A stretch of 6,261 nt of DNA from an uncultured Desulfobacterales bacterium (GTDB lineage: Bacteria; Desulfobacterota; Desulfobacteria; Desulfobacterales; JAFDCJ01), in contig CALZJV010000372.1 of NCBI GenBank assembly GCA_945787595.1, positions 1-6,261 on the forward strand, read 5' to 3'. The notes under the pieces were generated by a model that made no database searches, had not been told where the DNA came from, and saw only the letters and a list, made by a program, of their open reading frames with translations. Made by a program: the position numbers and the translations under genes. Of the stretch, positions 5,519 through 6,261 are shown piece by piece. Each line of letters begins with the position of its first letter. The first letter of the stretch is position 1.

Positions 5519-5547
5519 TTGACACTGATGACAATAATGCGTAGAAT
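5519..5547 (+). promoter_or_regulatory. Near-consensus sigma-70 promoter of hicBA
   Basis: A perfect -35 TTGACA (5519-5524), a 17-bp spacer and a -10 TAGAAT (5542-5547) are present. Initiation would fall near 5554, only about 18 nt before the hicB ATG, leaving a short leader that carries the strong GGAGG. Confidence 0.7.
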
Positions 5548-5571
5548 GTTTTTAAATTATGGAGGGTTACC

Positions 5572-5808
5572 ATGATAAACTATACCGCAAAATATACAAA
5601 AATTGACTCCGGGTACATGGGGCAGCTTGTCGAATGGCCTGAAGTCGTCACCGAGGGAAAGGATCTTGAAGACTGTCGGTCTATGCTTCGTGACGCACTC
5701 AATGAGATGATACTTGCATATAATGAGCTTGGCAAGGAAATGCCATTGGGTAATGCTCTCATTGAACAGCTCCCCGTAGAGGTTGAACATGTCGGTCAAG
5801 CGACGTGA
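5572..5808 (+). CDS. hicB: HicB-family antitoxin
   Basis: This 78-aa protein has the HicB fold signature: an N-terminal strand YTAKYTKID, then GYMGQLVEWPEVVTEGKDL and a helix with EDCRSMLRDALNEMI. This is the partial RNase-H-like fold that caps the HicA toxin. The start at 5572 is supported by GGAGG at 5561-5565, six bases upstream. The protein is a short form: after about residue 55 there is only LGKEMPLGNALIEQLPVEV, with no obvious helix-turn-helix or ribbon-helix-helix segment. DNA binding, and hence classical autoregulation, is therefore not evident. The hicA start lies inside the 3' end of hicB, overlapping by 20 nt in a different frame, which suggests translational coupling. The order is antitoxin first, toxin second. 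The pair would act in the cytoplasm, HicB neutralising HicA by direct binding. Confidence 0.88.
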   Translation: MINYTAKYTKIDSGYMGQLVEWPEVVTEGKDLEDCRSMLRDALNEMILAYNELGKEMPLGNALIEQLPVEVEHVGQAT

Positions 5809-5977
5809 TTTAATACGCTATTTGGAAAAGAACGGTTTCTACCTACTAAGGGAAGGTGGTAACCATTCCATTTACACAAATGCGAAAAAGGTAATTCCAA
5901 TCAAGAGGCACAGACAACTCGATAGAATCACAGCCAATGAACTTTGCAAACAGGCCGGGCTAGATCCGAAATTTTAA
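5789..5977 (+). CDS. hicA: HicA-family toxin (mRNA interferase)
   Basis: This 62-aa protein has the double-stranded-RNA-binding-like fold of HicA toxins, which cleave mRNA independently of ribosomes unless bound by HicB. The family features are all present: KRRDLIRYLEKNGF at the start, REGGNHSIYTN with the catalytic His26, and IPIKRHRQLDRITANELCKQAGL at the end, where the Arg-His and the ITANELC helix are conserved. The length is normal and the catalytic His is kept, so the toxin looks functional. I chose ATG 5789 rather than the in-frame TTG at 5783, because AGAGG (5778-5782) lies six bases before it and the family sequence starts here. It overlaps hicB by 20 nt, forming one operon under the promoter at 5519-5547. 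Small TA pairs like this are often carried in mobile DNA, which fits the neighbouring transposase relic and group II intron. Confidence 0.92.
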   Translation: MSVKRRDLIRYLEKNGFYLLREGGNHSIYTNAKKVIPIKRHRQLDRITANELCKQAGLDPKF

Positions 5978-6040
5978 CCTCCTGTTTTCAAAAACCTACC
6001 TAATCTGATTACTACAACCTTTACAACCCCATCCAATAAA

Positions 6041-6056
6041 CCCTTCAAATGAAGGG
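6041..6056. repeat. Perfect hairpin downstream of hicBA
   Basis: CCCTTC (6041-6046) and GAAGGG (6051-6056) form a perfect stem around AAAT. There is no T tract after it on the + strand, so it is not a clear terminator for hicBA. On the - strand it is followed by TTTATT, so it might terminate transcription coming out of the group II intron. It could instead be an unrelated palindrome. Confidence 0.35.
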
Positions 6057-6162
6057 AGTGAGGTCGTGATGAAATATTATTATGATCGATGTGTGTGATT
6101 TTCGTCAATAATTATTCACTATTCTAGCTTTGACCCGATTTTTCTCGTTTACCGGCGCTTTC

Positions 6163-6261
6163 GTCGCGGTAGGAATGCCGGTTACCCGACACCCCCCGCA
6201 CAGATCCCAAGCATGCGGAACTACCGCACTGGGCTCCTGCCTCAGGTCAGACGCAGAAACG
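6163..6261 (-). mobile_element. Group II intron, 3' end (domains V and VI); rest beyond the window
   Basis: Read on the - strand, 6236-6203 is a 34-nt domain V hairpin. It opens GAGCCC with the catalytic AGC triad, has a TGCGG/CCGCA upper stem with a 5-nt loop, and carries a 3-nt bulge on the 3' side before the closing GGGATC. Domain VI follows at 6199-6166: GCGG pairs with CCGC, then a longer stem closes on a GTAA tetraloop. A single unpaired A at 6170 is the expected branch point. It lies eight nucleotides from the proposed intron end at 6163, which reads AC, as group II introns require. The intron would extend past the right edge, and any reverse transcriptase/maturase gene (in domain IV) would lie there on the - strand. 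The 3' exon begins at 6162 and contains no recognisable gene. The class of intron cannot be fixed from this fragment. Confidence 0.82.
6203..6236 (-). ncRNA. Group II intron domain V catalytic hairpin
   Basis: This is the 34-nt catalytic element of the intron ribozyme, where the AGC triad and the bulge coordinate the catalytic metal ions. Lower stem pairs C4-G31, C5-G30, C6-G29 and A7-T28, the 3-nt bulge TGC, and upper stem TGCGG/CCGCA can all be read. One G-A opposition replaces the usual G-U next to the triad. I believe this also occurs in related introns, but it should be checked. Confidence 0.75.

Overview
The window looks like a moderate-GC bacterial chromosome segment, most likely from an anaerobic Desulfobacterota (deltaproteobacterial) lineage. 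This placement is an inference. It rests on a flavoredoxin-like flavin reductase, on a REP-associated (Y1_Tnp/RAYT) transposase relic with wording typical of that group, and on the general gene mix. No rRNA, tRNA or CRISPR array was seen.

Left part (1-2150, + strand): a 61-codon unidentified ORF at the left edge is followed by two small membrane-protein genes. One is a 78-aa two-helix protein of a widespread uncharacterised family; the other is a 161-aa four-helix protein. They are probably co-transcribed and end at a good intrinsic terminator (1231-1259). A consensus-like promoter (TTGACA, 17 bp, TATGTT) then drives a 234-aa membrane methyltransferase of the isoprenylcysteine carboxyl methyltransferase (ICMT/PEMT-like) family.

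Middle (2165-4388): a 12-helix MFS transporter on the - strand converges on the methyltransferase, with only 14 bp between stops and a hairpin shared between them. A 403-bp intergenic region separates it from a divergent flavin reductase of the flavoredoxin type. This region holds a perfect 7-4-7 palindrome just upstream of the MFS start and a coding-like remnant without a start codon.

Right part (4537-6261): this is an accessory region. A RAYT transposase on the - strand is split in two by about 270 bp of repeat DNA and carries a frameshift in a homopolymer. The inserted DNA consists of two palindromic units (148 and 86 bp) that share ends of the form ACCC..GTTAAAT, and these ends coincide with the points where transposase homology breaks off. 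Next comes a complete hicBA toxin-antitoxin operon with a near-consensus promoter. At the right edge, on the - strand, is the 3' end of a group II intron: domain V and domain VI with the bulged branch-point A are readable. The rest of the intron, including any reverse transcriptase gene, lies beyond the window.

I do not see a clearly new multi-gene system. The most interesting items are the short inverted-repeat units nested in the transposase relic, the truncated group II intron, and the uncharacterised small membrane-protein pair.
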